DNA from: Treponema sp. | GTDB lineage: Bacteria; Spirochaetota; Spirochaetia; Treponematales; Treponemataceae | Direction: 5' to 3' | Length of the DNA: 39,765 nucleotides | Assembly: GCA_017470605.1 (NCBI GenBank) | Contig: JAFUYH010000014.1 | Coordinates: 1-39,765 of the forward strand | Shown: positions 25,380-33,834 of the stretch, piece after piece | Numbering within the stretch: position 1 is the stretch's first letter | Layout of the letters: every line of letters starts with the position of its first letter | The notes under the pieces: model-generated | The model's input: the letters and a program-made list of their open reading frames with translations, nothing else | Databases searched by the model: none | What the model was told of the DNA's origin: nothing | Made by a program: the position numbers and the translations under genes

Positions 25380-25928
25380 TTGGCATACGTGAATAATAAC
25401 AACAACAATAAGGGACAGAGAATCAATGAAATGATTCGTGTCAGAGAAGTGCGTCTTATTGATGACGAGGGCAAACAGCTAGGAATTGTATCTACGCAAG
25501 AGGCTCTCAGAATAGCAAAAGACAAGGATCTTGACCTTGTTGAAGTTTCACCGAATGCGAACCCGCCGGTTTGTAAAATTCTCGATTATGGTAAATACAG
25601 GTTTGAACAGGAAAAAAAGCTCCGAGATTCCAAGAAAAACCAGAAAGTATTAAAGCTGAAAGAAATCCGAATGCAGCCAAAAATTGGCGCCGGAGATCTT
25701 GACACTAAAGCCAAGCACATACAGGAATTTCTTGACGAGGGCGATAAGGTAAAGGTTACAATCCGTTTCCGCGGACGTGAACTTGCACATACCGAACTCG
25801 GCTATGACGTTCTGAATGAGGTGTTAAAGCGACTTACCTCGGCGTACAATATTGACAAGCCGGCCGCTATGGACGGAAGAAACATGTCAATGACAATCTC
25901 ATCAAAAGCCGCAAAAAAAGAGGTTTAG
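25380..25928 (+). CDS. infC: Translation initiation factor IF-3
   Basis: A 182-aa factor that binds the 30S subunit, keeps the 50S away and checks the start codon. The N-domain begins [17 protein letters not shown], with [26 protein letters not shown] (about 60-85) in the linker region; the C-domain has [18 protein letters not shown] (about 122-139). The start is a TTG, 4 nt after AGGAGG (25370-25375). Rare start codons are a known feature of infC because IF3 rejects them and so limits its own synthesis. First gene of a run with rpmI, rplT, a ZapB-like gene, zapA and a DUF188 gene. A short Asn repeat follows the start. Confidence 0.96.
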   Translation: MAYVNNNNNNKGQRINEMIRVREVRLIDDEGKQLGIVSTQEALRIAKDKDLDLVEVSPNANPPVCKILDYGKYRFEQEKKLRDSKKNQKVLKLKEIRMQPKIGAGDLDTKAKHIQEFLDEGDKVKVTIRFRGRELAHTELGYDVLNEVLKRLTSAYNIDKPAAMDGRNMSMTISSKAAKKEV

Positions 25929-25931
25929 AAA

Positions 25932-26132
25932 ATGCCTAAAATGAAGACAAAGAAGTCAGCTGCAAAGAGATACTCTCTTACAGGAACTGGCAAAGTAAAG
26001 CACAAGAAGCAGAACCTTCGTCATATTCTGACAAAGCGTTCTCCTAAGAGAAAGAGACAGCTCCGCGAAACAGGTTATATCGCTGAAGCTGACGCAAAGA
26101 AAATCAGAAAGCAGATGCTTCCATACGGTTGA
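25932..26132 (+). CDS. rpmI: 50S ribosomal protein L35
   Basis: A 66-aa, strongly basic ribosomal protein with the L35 signature [13 protein letters not shown] at the start and [20 protein letters not shown] in the middle. Normal length. It begins 3 nt after the infC stop, in the usual infC-rpmI-rplT order, with its SD (AGAGG) inside the end of infC. Confidence 0.97.
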   Translation: MPKMKTKKSAAKRYSLTGTGKVKHKKQNLRHILTKRSPKRKRQLRETGYIAEADAKKIRKQMLPYG

Positions 26133-26144
26133 TAGGAGAATGAA

Positions 26145-26504
26145 ATGTCAAGAGCAATAGACGGAACAAAAAGAAAGAACCGCCGTGTAAAGATTTTGAA
26201 GCTCGCTAAGGGTTTCCGCGGTGACAGAAAATCAAACTACAAACCAGCAAAAGATGCTGTAACTAAAGCCCTCGGACATGCTTATGTAGATCGCCGTGAC
26301 CGCAAGCATGAATTCCGTTCACTCTGGATTGCACGTATTAACGCTGCAGTTCGTGAAGAAGGACTTACATACTCACGCTTTATCGACGGAGTTAACAAAG
26401 CAGGTATTAAATTGAACCGCAAGGCTCTTTCTAATATGGCTATTGAAGACCCAGTTGCATTCAAGGCAGTTGTAGAAGCTGCTAAGAAAGCACTCAAAGC
26501 ATAA
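26145..26504 (+). CDS. rplT: 50S ribosomal protein L20
   Basis: A 119-aa basic protein needed for early 50S assembly. The signature is [21 protein letters not shown] near the N-terminus and [18 protein letters not shown] (about 46-63). Normal length. It lies 12 nt after rpmI with AGGAGA just upstream. In other bacteria L20 represses its own operon by binding the leader mRNA. Confidence 0.97.
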   Translation: MSRAIDGTKRKNRRVKILKLAKGFRGDRKSNYKPAKDAVTKALGHAYVDRRDRKHEFRSLWIARINAAVREEGLTYSRFIDGVNKAGIKLNRKALSNMAIEDPVAFKAVVEAAKKALKA

Positions 26505-26517
26505 GTAAGGATTAATT

Positions 26518-27069
26518 ATGATAACTCTCGATCAAGTAATGCTTCTTGAACAAAAGGTAGAAAGTGCTGTTGAAAAAATCCAACAGCTTCAGGCTGAAAA
26601 CGATGCTCTTCGCACAAAGTGTCAAGAGCTCACAAATGCGCTTTCAAGCAAGACGGAGCAACTTTCTTCTATTGAGACAGACCAGAACCAGATTGAGAGC
26701 GGTATCAAAAAGGCACTTGACCGCCTGCTCTACATAGAAAATGCAGTCCTTAAAAACGGCAGTTCTAATCCAGACCAGGGCGCTCAGGTGCCTCCTCTTA
26801 CACAGGCACCAGAAGAAGTTGTGCAGACAATGGCTCAGCCACAGCAGCCTGTTGTACAGCCACAGCAAACAGTTCAGAACACATCTTATGTTCAATACAA
26901 CCAGCCTCTTAATGAGCCGGAAGCAGAGACAGAAGAAACTCCTGTAATGCAGGAACCAAACTTTAACTCAATGCAGATGACAGATTCAGAAGCAGATGAA
27001 ATTGAAGATGCTTTTGACGGTTCAGAAGAAGATGACTCTCAGGATAACCTTGGATTTGATATATTCTAA
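26518..27069 (+). CDS. ZapB-like coiled-coil protein beside zapA
   Basis: A 183-aa soluble protein. Residues 1-80 form a coiled coil with good heptads (MLLEQKVESAVEKIQQLQAE), like ZapB or other division-ring coiled coils. About 95-140 is a Pro/Gln/Val linker (QPQQPVVQPQQ), and about 140-183 a very acidic tail ending DDSQDNLGFDIF. Its stop and the zapA start overlap by one base (TAATG), so the two are translationally coupled, which supports a joint role in Z-ring assembly. The name ZapB is inferred from coiled coil and context, not from clear homology. It lies 13 nt after rplT and is probably read from the infC promoter. Confidence 0.75.
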   Translation: MITLDQVMLLEQKVESAVEKIQQLQAENDALRTKCQELTNALSSKTEQLSSIETDQNQIESGIKKALDRLLYIENAVLKNGSSNPDQGAQVPPLTQAPEEVVQTMAQPQQPVVQPQQTVQNTSYVQYNQPLNEPEAETEETPVMQEPNFNSMQMTDSEADEIEDAFDGSEEDDSQDNLGFDIF

Positions 27070-27380
27070 TGAGTAAACTTAAAATAAATATGTTGGGCAC
27101 GAATTTTACAATTCAGTCCATTGAAAGTGAAGAATATCTGGAAAAACTTCTCGGTTATTACAAACAGATTACAGACGACGTAAGCAAAATCGATTCCATT
27201 AAATCACCCTTACAGGTGGCAATTCTTTCGGGCATAATGCTTTGCGATGAAGTGTACAAAGAAAAAGAAAATAAAGTTGCCCTTGAAAACGGACAGCTTC
27301 CACTAGAATATACAGAAAATAATGCTGAAATTGAAAAAAGAACGCTCAGCATGATAGAAAAAATCAACAAGGTACTTTAA
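27069..27380 (+). CDS. zapA: Cell division protein ZapA
   Basis: A 103-aa protein of the ZapA family, which cross-links FtsZ filaments. The N-terminal globular part has KINMLGTNFTIQSIESEEYLEKL (about 4-26), matching the family pattern of a short beta-hairpin plus helix; the C-terminal half is a helix suitable for the ZapA coiled-coil tetramer. Length is typical. Start ATG overlaps the previous stop by one base. The next gene begins directly after its TAA. Confidence 0.85.
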   Translation: MSKLKINMLGTNFTIQSIESEEYLEKLLGYYKQITDDVSKIDSIKSPLQVAILSGIMLCDEVYKEKENKVALENGQLPLEYTENNAEIEKRTLSMIEKINKVL

Positions 27381-27860
27381 TTGGAAAACAATCCAAAAAG
27401 AAAACTTTGCATCTGGATAGATGCAGACTCCTGCCCCGCTCTGGTAAGAAATCACACAGTAAAAATGGCCTGCCGCAATAATGCAGAAGTTTATTTTGTT
27501 GCAAACCGTGAAATAAAATGTACAGAAGAAGGCACTTTTAAGATGATTGTCTGCCCGGAAGAAAAAGATGCCGCTGACAATTACATTCTTGAACACGCAG
27601 AAGGCGCAGACCTGGTAATTACAAAAGACATTATATTTGCAGATAAACTTGTTGCAAAAAAAATCTGCGTAATAAATGACAGGGGAACAGTTTTTAATTC
27701 TGAAAACATTAAGGAAAAACTTTCCGAACGCAATTTTGACCTGCAGCTTTCGCAGGCAGGAGTAGTCCAGCATTTTCATGAAGGATACGACAAAAAGAAA
27801 TTTGCCCTGTTCGCAAACACCTTTGACAAAGTGCTTCACCAGCAGCTCAGGCTTCTCTAG
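27381..27860 (+). CDS. DUF188 (YaiI/YqxD) family protein
   Basis: A 159-aa protein with the family hallmark IWIDADSCPALVRN (about 11-24), then AEVYFVANREI, EEKDAADNYIL, GADLVITKDIIFADKLV and the C-terminal FANTFDKVL. The family resembles PIN-like nucleases (Asp-rich site), but no activity is established. The start is TTG directly after the zapA stop, with AAGG 8 nt upstream. It is the last gene of the infC run and overlaps the convergent GAF-HD-GYP gene by 4 bp. Confidence 0.88.
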   Translation: MENNPKRKLCIWIDADSCPALVRNHTVKMACRNNAEVYFVANREIKCTEEGTFKMIVCPEEKDAADNYILEHAEGADLVITKDIIFADKLVAKKICVINDRGTVFNSENIKEKLSERNFDLQLSQAGVVQHFHEGYDKKKFALFANTFDKVLHQQLRLL

Positions 27861-29104
27861 TGCTCCATTTCATCAGGGAAAGCAAGAGAAATTGAACAGA
27901 TGCGGTCACGAACCTGCATAAAGGCAAGAACAACTTCCGGGTCAAACTGAGAACCTGCATTATTCTGAATTTCTTCAAATGCATCGTCAATTGTCCAGGC
28001 TTCCTTATAACAGCGGCGGTGACTCAATGCATCAAAAACATCTGCAACGGCAACAATTCTTGCACTCAAAGGAATGTCGTTTCCGTAAAGAGGTTCAGTC
28101 TTAGGTATAATTCCGTCTTTAATAGAAAAATCGCTCAGGGAAATGTTTCCCGGATAGCCGGATTCTCCACCATCCCAACGGTCATGGTGATGAAGGGCAA
28201 CTTCCTGAGACATTTTATCAAGCAGAGATTCTGGAGGGTCAAAAAGCTGGGCTCCAATACAGGTGTGGCCTTTCATTATATTGCGCTCTTCGTCTGTAAA
28301 GCGGGGAAAAGTCTTTTTAAGGATAATATCAGAAATACCAACCTTGCCAACATCATGAAATTTAGCGGCAATTTTAAGATTATCACGGTACTGGTGCTGT
28401 TCTGCTTCCGGCACATTGTGATTAAAGGCCCAGCGGTCATAAATTTCCAGAGAGAAAGAAGAAACACGCTCTACATGAGGATAAGTTTCCTTAGGGTCGC
28501 GGAATTCAGCCATTTTTAAGATGCGCTTTACCATGTTTGCAGTAACATAAGCATGCTGGAGAGCCTGAACCGCACTTGAAGCAAAATGAGTAATAAGAAG
28601 TTCTGCTTCATCATCAAAACTTACTACCCTGCCCTGCTCATCTTTTGCATTAATAATCTGAATGACACCAAGAAGCACTCCGTTTGCCATTTTTAGCGGG
28701 AATGTATACATGGACTTTGTACGGTAATTTGTAGTAAGGTCTGTATTTTTGTTAAACTTATAAGGAGTATCTTCTGGGATTTCGTAACAGTCTTTAATAT
28801 TAAGAGGTTTTCCTGTGAGGGCAACGTAACCGCAAATCTGTTTTTCGTTTATAGGAAAAGAAAAACAAGTGTACGGGAGCTTTTCACCGGGTGCAAGTTC
28901 CTTAAGGTGAGTATCATTCTGACCATACTTAATCTTGATTTTGTCACCTTCAACAACATAAATAGAACCAGCATCAGCGTTTACAATACGTCGAGTTTCT
29001 GTGAGAATTCGTTCAAGAAGGACGTCAACGTCCTGTATTTCGTTCAGCTGTCGCTCAATTTCAATTATGAGCTGAAGTTTATCCTCTTTTTCCTCTTTTT
29101 TCAT
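27857..29104 (-). CDS. GAF-HD-GYP c-di-GMP phosphodiesterase
   Basis: A 415-aa cytosolic protein. A GAF domain (about 10-185) begins with a short helix and has DAGSIYVVEGDKIKIKYGQN and a conserved LLGVIQIINAKD. The HD-GYP domain (about 190-400) is complete: KFHDVGKVGISD with His250-Asp251, the metal-site His in MKGHTCIGA, HHHDRWDGGESGYP (305-318) and VADVFDALSHRRCYKE. It should cleave c-di-GMP to GMP or pGpG under control of a GAF ligand. ATG at 29104 lacks an SD; TTGAAA, a 16-nt spacer and GATAAT (29118-29113) end 8 nt upstream, so the leader is 0-2 nt. Compare the altered HD-GYP protein at 15256. Confidence 0.93.
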   Translation of the reverse strand: MKKEEKEDKLQLIIEIERQLNEIQDVDVLLERILTETRRIVNADAGSIYVVEGDKIKIKYGQNDTHLKELAPGEKLPYTCFSFPINEKQICGYVALTGKPLNIKDCYEIPEDTPYKFNKNTDLTTNYRTKSMYTFPLKMANGVLLGVIQIINAKDEQGRVVSFDDEAELLITHFASSAVQALQHAYVTANMVKRILKMAEFRDPKETYPHVERVSSFSLEIYDRWAFNHNVPEAEQHQYRDNLKIAAKFHDVGKVGISDIILKKTFPRFTDEERNIMKGHTCIGAQLFDPPESLLDKMSQEVALHHHDRWDGGESGYPGNISLSDFSIKDGIIPKTEPLYGNDIPLSARIVAVADVFDALSHRRCYKEAWTIDDAFEEIQNNAGSQFDPEVVLAFMQVRDRICSISLAFPDEMEH

Positions 29105-29112
29105 ACATTACT

Positions 29113-29140
29113 ATTATCAACGTTTATAAGAATTTTTCAA
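29113..29140 (-). promoter_or_regulatory. Promoter of the GAF-HD-GYP gene
   Basis: TTGAAA (29140-29135), a 16-nt spacer and GATAAT (29118-29113), 8 nt before ATG. No SD between. Confidence 0.5.
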
Positions 29141-29161
29141 GAGTAAAATACACTAAAATGA

Positions 29162-30070
29162 TTATTGTTTGCCTATAATTGAAAAATAAATAGGACCAGC
29201 TCCCTTTGCCACATCCGGAAGAATCTGAAAACCATACTGTGTTTTTTCCCATTCCGGGAGGGTGAAAGTCTGGTTTACAAAGGCAGAAATTTCAGAAAGT
29301 TTTGGTTCGGGCTGCAAAAAAACAGGCTTGCCGCTGCTCTGCGCTTGATTCTGGGGCAGGGAGCGGTCAGAATCAAACTTTTTTACAAGGCGTTCCATCA
29401 TGCCATCATTTTCCTGAGGGCAGAGGGCACAGGTTGAATAAAGCAGGATTCCACCGGGAGCAAGAAGACGCCATGCAGAAGAAAGCAGGGCCCATTCTTC
29501 CATGGCAACAGTTTTTATGCGGGAAGGAGACCACTGGGAAAGGTATTTTTCATCATTAAAAACGTGGCGTTCAGAAGAACACGGAGCATCCAGAAGGATT
29601 CTGTCAAAACACTGGCTCTGGCGGCGGCACCAGGTAGCACCGTCACTGCAGGAAACAAGGATTCTTTCGTTTATATCCGGCGGGAGACATTCTGCCACTA
29701 CAGTAGCAAGACGGTGTTTGCGCTCAGGAGAGCGTTCATTTGAAGAAAGTCGGGCATCTTTTCCCATTCGGGAAGCAAGAACCAGAGTCTTACCGCCGGG
29801 AGCCGCACACAAGTCCAGAATGTTTTCTGCTCCCTCAAGAGGAAGACAGAGGGCTGCAAGAACAGAAGCACTGTCTAAAAAATAACTTTTTCCGGCACCG
29901 GGAATCTTATATTCAACAGAAGAATTTTCCTGCAAAAAAGCCGCCTTAAGACTTTCCCAGCGCTGTCCATAAAGACTGCCGTAATAGGATTCAAAGCCTG
30001 AGCGGCCGGAAAGTTTTTCTCCTGATGGGACTGCCGTAATAGAAGCCTTATTTTTTTTCTTACTTCCCAT
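29162..30070 (-). CDS. RsmB/NOP2/Sun family RNA (cytosine-5) methyltransferase
   Basis: A 302-aa SAM-dependent enzyme of the NOL1/NOP2/Sun family. Motif I is LDLCAAPGGKTLVLA (about 86-100), motif IV LLDAPCSSERHV with Cys164, and motif VI YSTCALCPQEND with Cys214, the likely catalytic nucleophile; so both family cysteines are present. It lacks the N-terminal NusB-like domain of RsmB and the C-terminal PUA of RsmF, resembling the short NSUN4-like type, probably acting on rRNA. GGGGAG lies about 10 nt before ATG. It begins 20 nt after the GH3 lipoprotein gene, in one operon. Confidence 0.9.
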   Translation of the reverse strand: MGSKKKNKASITAVPSGEKLSGRSGFESYYGSLYGQRWESLKAAFLQENSSVEYKIPGAGKSYFLDSASVLAALCLPLEGAENILDLCAAPGGKTLVLASRMGKDARLSSNERSPERKHRLATVVAECLPPDINERILVSCSDGATWCRRQSQCFDRILLDAPCSSERHVFNDEKYLSQWSPSRIKTVAMEEWALLSSAWRLLAPGGILLYSTCALCPQENDGMMERLVKKFDSDRSLPQNQAQSSGKPVFLQPEPKLSEISAFVNQTFTLPEWEKTQYGFQILPDVAKGAGPIYFSIIGKQ

Positions 30071-30090
30071 TAACTTTCTTTCTCCCCTTT

Positions 30091-31311
30091 TTAAGAATTA
30101 GAAGAATCCGAATCAACAGAATCAAGAGACCAGAGGCCGGCATTTTCTTTATACATAAGAATTCTGCATACTGCACGGTCTATTTTTGAAGCAAAATCTG
30201 AATCAGAAAGAGCCTTTTTATACAGAACAGAGGCAGGGCGGGCAAAACGCTTTTCTGAAATCATTATGCAGTCTATACCGGCATCCACAGCCATTACGAC
30301 CGCTTTTTCAGGCGGATAGCCGTTATCTGCAAGAGCGCCCATAAAAATATCATCAGAAAAAATAAGACCGTCATAAGCCCATTCATTACGAAGAATATCC
30401 GTTACCCAGACAGAAGAAAGGCAGGCCGGCACGCCGGAATCAACAGCGGAAGTTCTTGCATGAGACATCAAAAGGGCTGCGGGCTTTAATTCCAGAAGTT
30501 TTTTGAATGATTCAATGGATTTTTCCAAATCTTCTTTAGACAGGGTGATTTCAGGAAGTCCTGTATGAGGGTCGGTATTTGTATTGCCGGGGAAATGCTT
30601 TACGACAGTTGCAATTCCGCAGTTTTCATAGCCGTTAATGCAGGCACGCCCGAAAGAAAGAACCTGTTCCAGAGAACCGAAACTTCTTCCATCAAGAAAT
30701 TCCCTATTATCGTCAGTACAGACTTCTATTACAGGAGCAAGATTCATGTGAAAGCCCAGGTCTGCCATCTGTTCTGCCTGAACAGAATAAAGAGAATATG
30801 CTTGGGGTATGCTGTAGTTTGCGGCAACATCTTCGTTTGAAGGAAGCCTGTCGTTCAGTTTTTTTAAGCGGCTGACCCAACCGCCTTCCTGATCCACGGA
30901 AAGAAAGGGATGAATGATTCCATAATCATCACAATAATCCATTACAGACTGATTATAGGCTTTCATCTGCTCGCGGCTTTCTGCAATATTATAGGAAAAA
31001 TAAAGATAGCCGCCTGCAACAAGAGGCCTTTTGTCATCACTGCCGTTTATGGCACCAAGAGTTTCAAAGGAACGGAAGCGAACATTGCCTTCAAGATTTT
31101 CTATAAAAAGCTGGGCAATTTTTTCTTCAAGGGGCATATTTTTTACAAATTCAGCAAGTTTTTCATCATGATTTTTTTTCTGATTATGAATTTCCCTACA
31201 GAATTCTGAATACTGCTGATGAAGAAGTTTTTCTTTTTTTGTCTGATTGTCTGGCCCCCCGCATGAAATAAAAAACAAAAGGGGAAGAATCAAAAGTAAT
31301 GATTTTTTCAT
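30091..31311 (-). CDS. Glycoside hydrolase family 3 lipoprotein (NagZ-like)
   Basis: A 406-aa exported enzyme with a lipoprotein signal (lipobox FISC, Cys17). The GH3 N-terminal barrel is clear: MPLEEKIAQLFIENLEG, FLSVDQEGGWVSRLK (137-150), VVKHFPGNTNTDPHTGLPEI (237-256) and IFSDDIFMGAL (318-327) with the nucleophile at Asp320 or Asp321. The His249 position fits the NagZ-type catalytic His loop. Predicted to remove beta-linked N-acetylglucosamine from cell-wall fragments in the periplasm; substrate inferred. KHFPGNT replaces the common KHFPGHG. TTGAAT, 17 nt and TATAAT end 6 nt before ATG and there is no SD, a leaderless arrangement. Confidence 0.88.
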   Translation of the reverse strand: MKKSLLLILPLLFFISCGGPDNQTKKEKLLHQQYSEFCREIHNQKKNHDEKLAEFVKNMPLEEKIAQLFIENLEGNVRFRSFETLGAINGSDDKRPLVAGGYLYFSYNIAESREQMKAYNQSVMDYCDDYGIIHPFLSVDQEGGWVSRLKKLNDRLPSNEDVAANYSIPQAYSLYSVQAEQMADLGFHMNLAPVIEVCTDDNREFLDGRSFGSLEQVLSFGRACINGYENCGIATVVKHFPGNTNTDPHTGLPEITLSKEDLEKSIESFKKLLELKPAALLMSHARTSAVDSGVPACLSSVWVTDILRNEWAYDGLIFSDDIFMGALADNGYPPEKAVVMAVDAGIDCIMISEKRFARPASVLYKKALSDSDFASKIDRAVCRILMYKENAGLWSLDSVDSDSSNS

Positions 31312-31317
31312 GATGAC

Positions 31318-31346
31318 ATTATAATCAGCAAAGCCATTACATTCAA
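31318..31346 (-). promoter_or_regulatory. Promoter of the GH3-methyltransferase operon, leaderless geometry
   Basis: TTGAAT (31346-31341), a 17-nt spacer and a perfect TATAAT (31323-31318), 6 nt before ATG (31311). It starts right after the pncB stop. Confidence 0.65.
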
Positions 31347-31347
31347 C

Positions 31348-32787
31348 CTAGCGGATGTTTGCTTCTATGAAAAATTTCTTTAAGTCCTTGAGGTTTTCTG
31401 AAAGGGAAACCTTGTAAATATGAGGATTCAAGATGCGTTTGTAGGACTCATCAAAGGTTTCCAGCTGACTTTCCATCACACTGCGGCTCAGACGAATCTG
31501 CTGGCTGTCTGGAAGTCCTGGATCCGTTCGCTGACCTTTTTCCAGACGTTTTTTTAAGAGGAATTCAACTTTTGACGCTGTAAAGACAAACTGCCTGTAG
31601 TCTACAAGGGTATGAAAATAACGGTATTCTTTTCCGCTTTCAATTTCTTCATTTTCAAGGGCTAGAATATCTGCCCCTGCCATGCCGTTTTCATCATAAA
31701 GCCGCCAGACATTTTTTATGCCGGGGTTTGTCATCTTTGCAGGATTTTCAGAAAACTTCATTGTGGGCTGAAACATCTTTACCTGAGGATTATAGCGGGC
31801 AGCCAGTTTATAAACACCTGTAAAAGACGATTCCGTGCCGCCTGTTACCATATTCGTTCCTACCCCCCAGCTGTCTATTGGAGCACCGCTGGCAGTAAGG
31901 GTAGAAATGATTTCTTCCGTAAGTTCATTTGAAACGCTGATTTTTGCATCCTTAAAGCCTGCCTGGTCAAGTTCCCTGCGCACTTCCCGGGAAAGATAGG
32001 ATATGTCACCGCTATCAAGGCGGACACCAAAAGACTTTCCTTTTGCTGCAAGTTCCCGCCCCACACTTATAGCATTCTGAATTCCTGAATGAAGGGTGTC
32101 ATAAGTGTCTATCAAAAAAACAGTTTTATCGGGATAGATTTTTGCATATTCCCTAAAGGCCTCCTCTTCTGAATTATGAGACATAATCCAGGAGTGAGCC
32201 ATTGTTCCCATCACAGGAATTCCAAAAGTTTTACCAGCAAGGGTATTTGAAGTTCCTGCGGCGCCTCCAATAAAGGCTGCGCGGGTAGCACTCATGGCTC
32301 CGTCCGGCCCCTGGGCACGACGAAGACCAAATTCCATAATAGGGGCTTTTTTACTTGCCAGATAGATTCTTGCAGTTTTTGTTGCAATAAGGCTCTGGAA
32401 ATTTATATGATTTAAAATCACCCCTTCCAGAATCTGCGCTTCTATTAAATTTGCATGAATTCTTACAATTGGTTCCTGAGGAAAAACAAGGCTTCCTTCG
32501 TCAATCGTATATAAGTCACCTGTAAAATGAAAATCTTTCAGATAATCAAGAAAGCCCTGTTCAAAAATCTGCTGGCTTTCCAAAAAAGCAAGGTCGTCTT
32601 CAGAAAAACGGAAACGGGTAATGACATCCATTAGGGTTTCGTTTCCGGCAAGAATTGCAAATCCGCCGTTAAAAGGATTTTTTCTGAAAAACATATCAAA
32701 AACTACAGGGTCATTCATGTTTTCTTTCCAATAGCCCTGAGCCATAGTGAGTTCGTAAAAATCAGTAAAGAGTGCGCTGGTTTCCAT
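31348..32787 (-). CDS. pncB: Nicotinate phosphoribosyltransferase
   Basis: A 479-aa enzyme making nicotinate mononucleotide from nicotinate and PRPP, with ATP use, in NAD salvage. Seen: the N-terminal LFTDFYELTMAQGYW, FGLRRAQGPDGAMSATRAAFIGG (about 153-175), VMGTMAHSWIMSH with the phosphorylated-His candidate His198, LDSGD and SWGVGTNMVTGG (phosphate-binding). Length is normal. It follows the SDR gene with 3 nt between, so it is co-transcribed; its SD (about GAGCGGA) lies inside the SDR end. Confidence 0.94.
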   Translation of the reverse strand: METSALFTDFYELTMAQGYWKENMNDPVVFDMFFRKNPFNGGFAILAGNETLMDVITRFRFSEDDLAFLESQQIFEQGFLDYLKDFHFTGDLYTIDEGSLVFPQEPIVRIHANLIEAQILEGVILNHINFQSLIATKTARIYLASKKAPIMEFGLRRAQGPDGAMSATRAAFIGGAAGTSNTLAGKTFGIPVMGTMAHSWIMSHNSEEEAFREYAKIYPDKTVFLIDTYDTLHSGIQNAISVGRELAAKGKSFGVRLDSGDISYLSREVRRELDQAGFKDAKISVSNELTEEIISTLTASGAPIDSWGVGTNMVTGGTESSFTGVYKLAARYNPQVKMFQPTMKFSENPAKMTNPGIKNVWRLYDENGMAGADILALENEEIESGKEYRYFHTLVDYRQFVFTASKVEFLLKKRLEKGQRTDPGLPDSQQIRLSRSVMESQLETFDESYKRILNPHIYKVSLSENLKDLKKFFIEANIR

Positions 32788-32790
32788 AAA

Positions 32791-33615
32791 CTATAATTCC
32801 GCTCTTTTCTGAAGGTCTGTATCAGGAGTTCTAGGCCTTTTGTGATATTTGTAAGTAAAGCGGGCTCCAAAATATCTTCCTACAAAACGGCTCATAAAAG
32901 CTGAAAAACGCCATTTTGGACGGTAAAGAGAAATCTTTTTTCCGCTGTATGCACGGCGCAGGCACTGAGCTACAACTTTCTGAGGAGGGAATCCGCCTTT
33001 TACTTCACGACGGGCTCCGTTAGAAGCAACATTTGCAAATTCAGAACTAACAGAACCGGGACAAAGGGCAGAAACTTTTATTCCCCTGTCTTTTAATTCA
33101 GCAGCAAGGGCAAGGGTAAAACTTAATACATAAGATTTGCTTGCAGCATAAACTGCAAAGTTCCCCAAAGGAAGGAAGGCTGCAAGAGAAGCGGTGTTAA
33201 TTATTACAGAACCCTTATTCATGTAAGGAAGGGCCACACCGCAGATTCCTGTAACGCTAGTACAGTTAAGATCAATCATTTCCATCTGGCGGTTTACGGA
33301 AGTTTCTGCAAAAGGGCCGTAAGTGCCAAAACCGGCATTATTTATAAGAAGTGCAATTTCTATTCCGCTTTCTACGGCTCGGAGTTTTCTGTCTTCTTCT
33401 TCAAGAAAGTTTTTAAAGGTCTCTACCCCGCTTTTTCCGCATACATCCATTGCAATAGGACGAAGGTCTTTAAAATTCTCTGCAAGAGAACGAAGTCTGT
33501 CTTCTCTGCGGGCTATAATCCAGATTTCATCAAATGTATATTTCTGAGAAACCTGTTTTGCAAATTCCATTCCTATGCCGGAACTTGCACCTGTTATTAC
33601 GGCTATCTTTTTCAT
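32791..33615 (-). CDS. Short-chain dehydrogenase/reductase
   Basis: A 274-aa NAD(P)-dependent SDR of the classical/DltE-like type. Cofactor motif TGASSGIG (8-15), INNAGFGTYGPF (91-102), catalytic Ser143, Tyr156 and Lys160 (YAASK), and LCPGSVSSEF after the active site. The C-terminus is basic (YKYHKRPRTP). Substrate unknown. I chose ATG at 33615 over GTG at 33618. There is no SD; the start overlaps the TGA of a broken small gene upstream (TGATG), and a TATAAT (33629-33624) also lies 8 nt before the ATG, so either coupling or leaderless initiation is possible. pncB follows by 3 nt. Confidence 0.9.
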   Translation of the reverse strand: MKKIAVITGASSGIGMEFAKQVSQKYTFDEIWIIARREDRLRSLAENFKDLRPIAMDVCGKSGVETFKNFLEEEDRKLRAVESGIEIALLINNAGFGTYGPFAETSVNRQMEMIDLNCTSVTGICGVALPYMNKGSVIINTASLAAFLPLGNFAVYAASKSYVLSFTLALAAELKDRGIKVSALCPGSVSSEFANVASNGARREVKGGFPPQKVVAQCLRRAYSGKKISLYRPKWRFSAFMSRFVGRYFGARFTYKYHKRPRTPDTDLQKRAEL

Positions 33616-33793
33616 CACTTGTGATTATACAATAAAACATAGTATAAAACAATTCCGCCTGTTTCTATCGTCATTATTCCCCCTTTCACAAGACTGTGCA
33701 GATGAAGGGCTTTTTCAGTCTCAGCAGGGTTATAATGCAGATGCGCTGCAATACGTGAAAAATAAGAGATTTTTCATAATTGAAATGTAGCAT
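33615..33793 (-). pseudogene. Small gene (about 59 aa) broken by a one-base shift, upstream of the SDR
   Basis: An ATG at 33793, preceded by AGGA 3 nt upstream, opens a frame that reads MLHFNYEKSLIF and then becomes nonsense. At a run of five A on the plus strand (33758-33762; T on the coding strand) one extra T would continue it into a second frame reading SRIAAHLHYNPAETEKALHL and on to a TGA that overlaps the SDR start. The restored protein would be about 59 aa, two amphipathic helices and a hydrophobic end. The TGATG overlap with the next gene is typical of a real coupled gene. It may be a true frameshift, programmed slippage or a sequencing error. I do not recognise the family. A short intact piece (ATG 33674, strong SD) could still be made. 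Confidence 0.5.
33624..33652 (-). promoter_or_regulatory. Possible internal promoter of the SDR-pncB operon
   Basis: TTGTTT (33652-33647), a 17-nt spacer and TATAAT (33629-33624), 8 nt before the SDR ATG, inside the broken small gene. Confidence 0.4.
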
Positions 33794-33834
33794 AATTCCT
33801 AAAAAATCGTATATAATAAAAGTGGGGATTTTTA

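Noticed and set aside
27303..27839. A 178-aa Phe/Cys-rich frame antisense to the DUF188 gene
   Set aside because: The plus-strand gene has the clear DADSCP hallmark and operon position; the antisense frame is biased in composition and has no SD.
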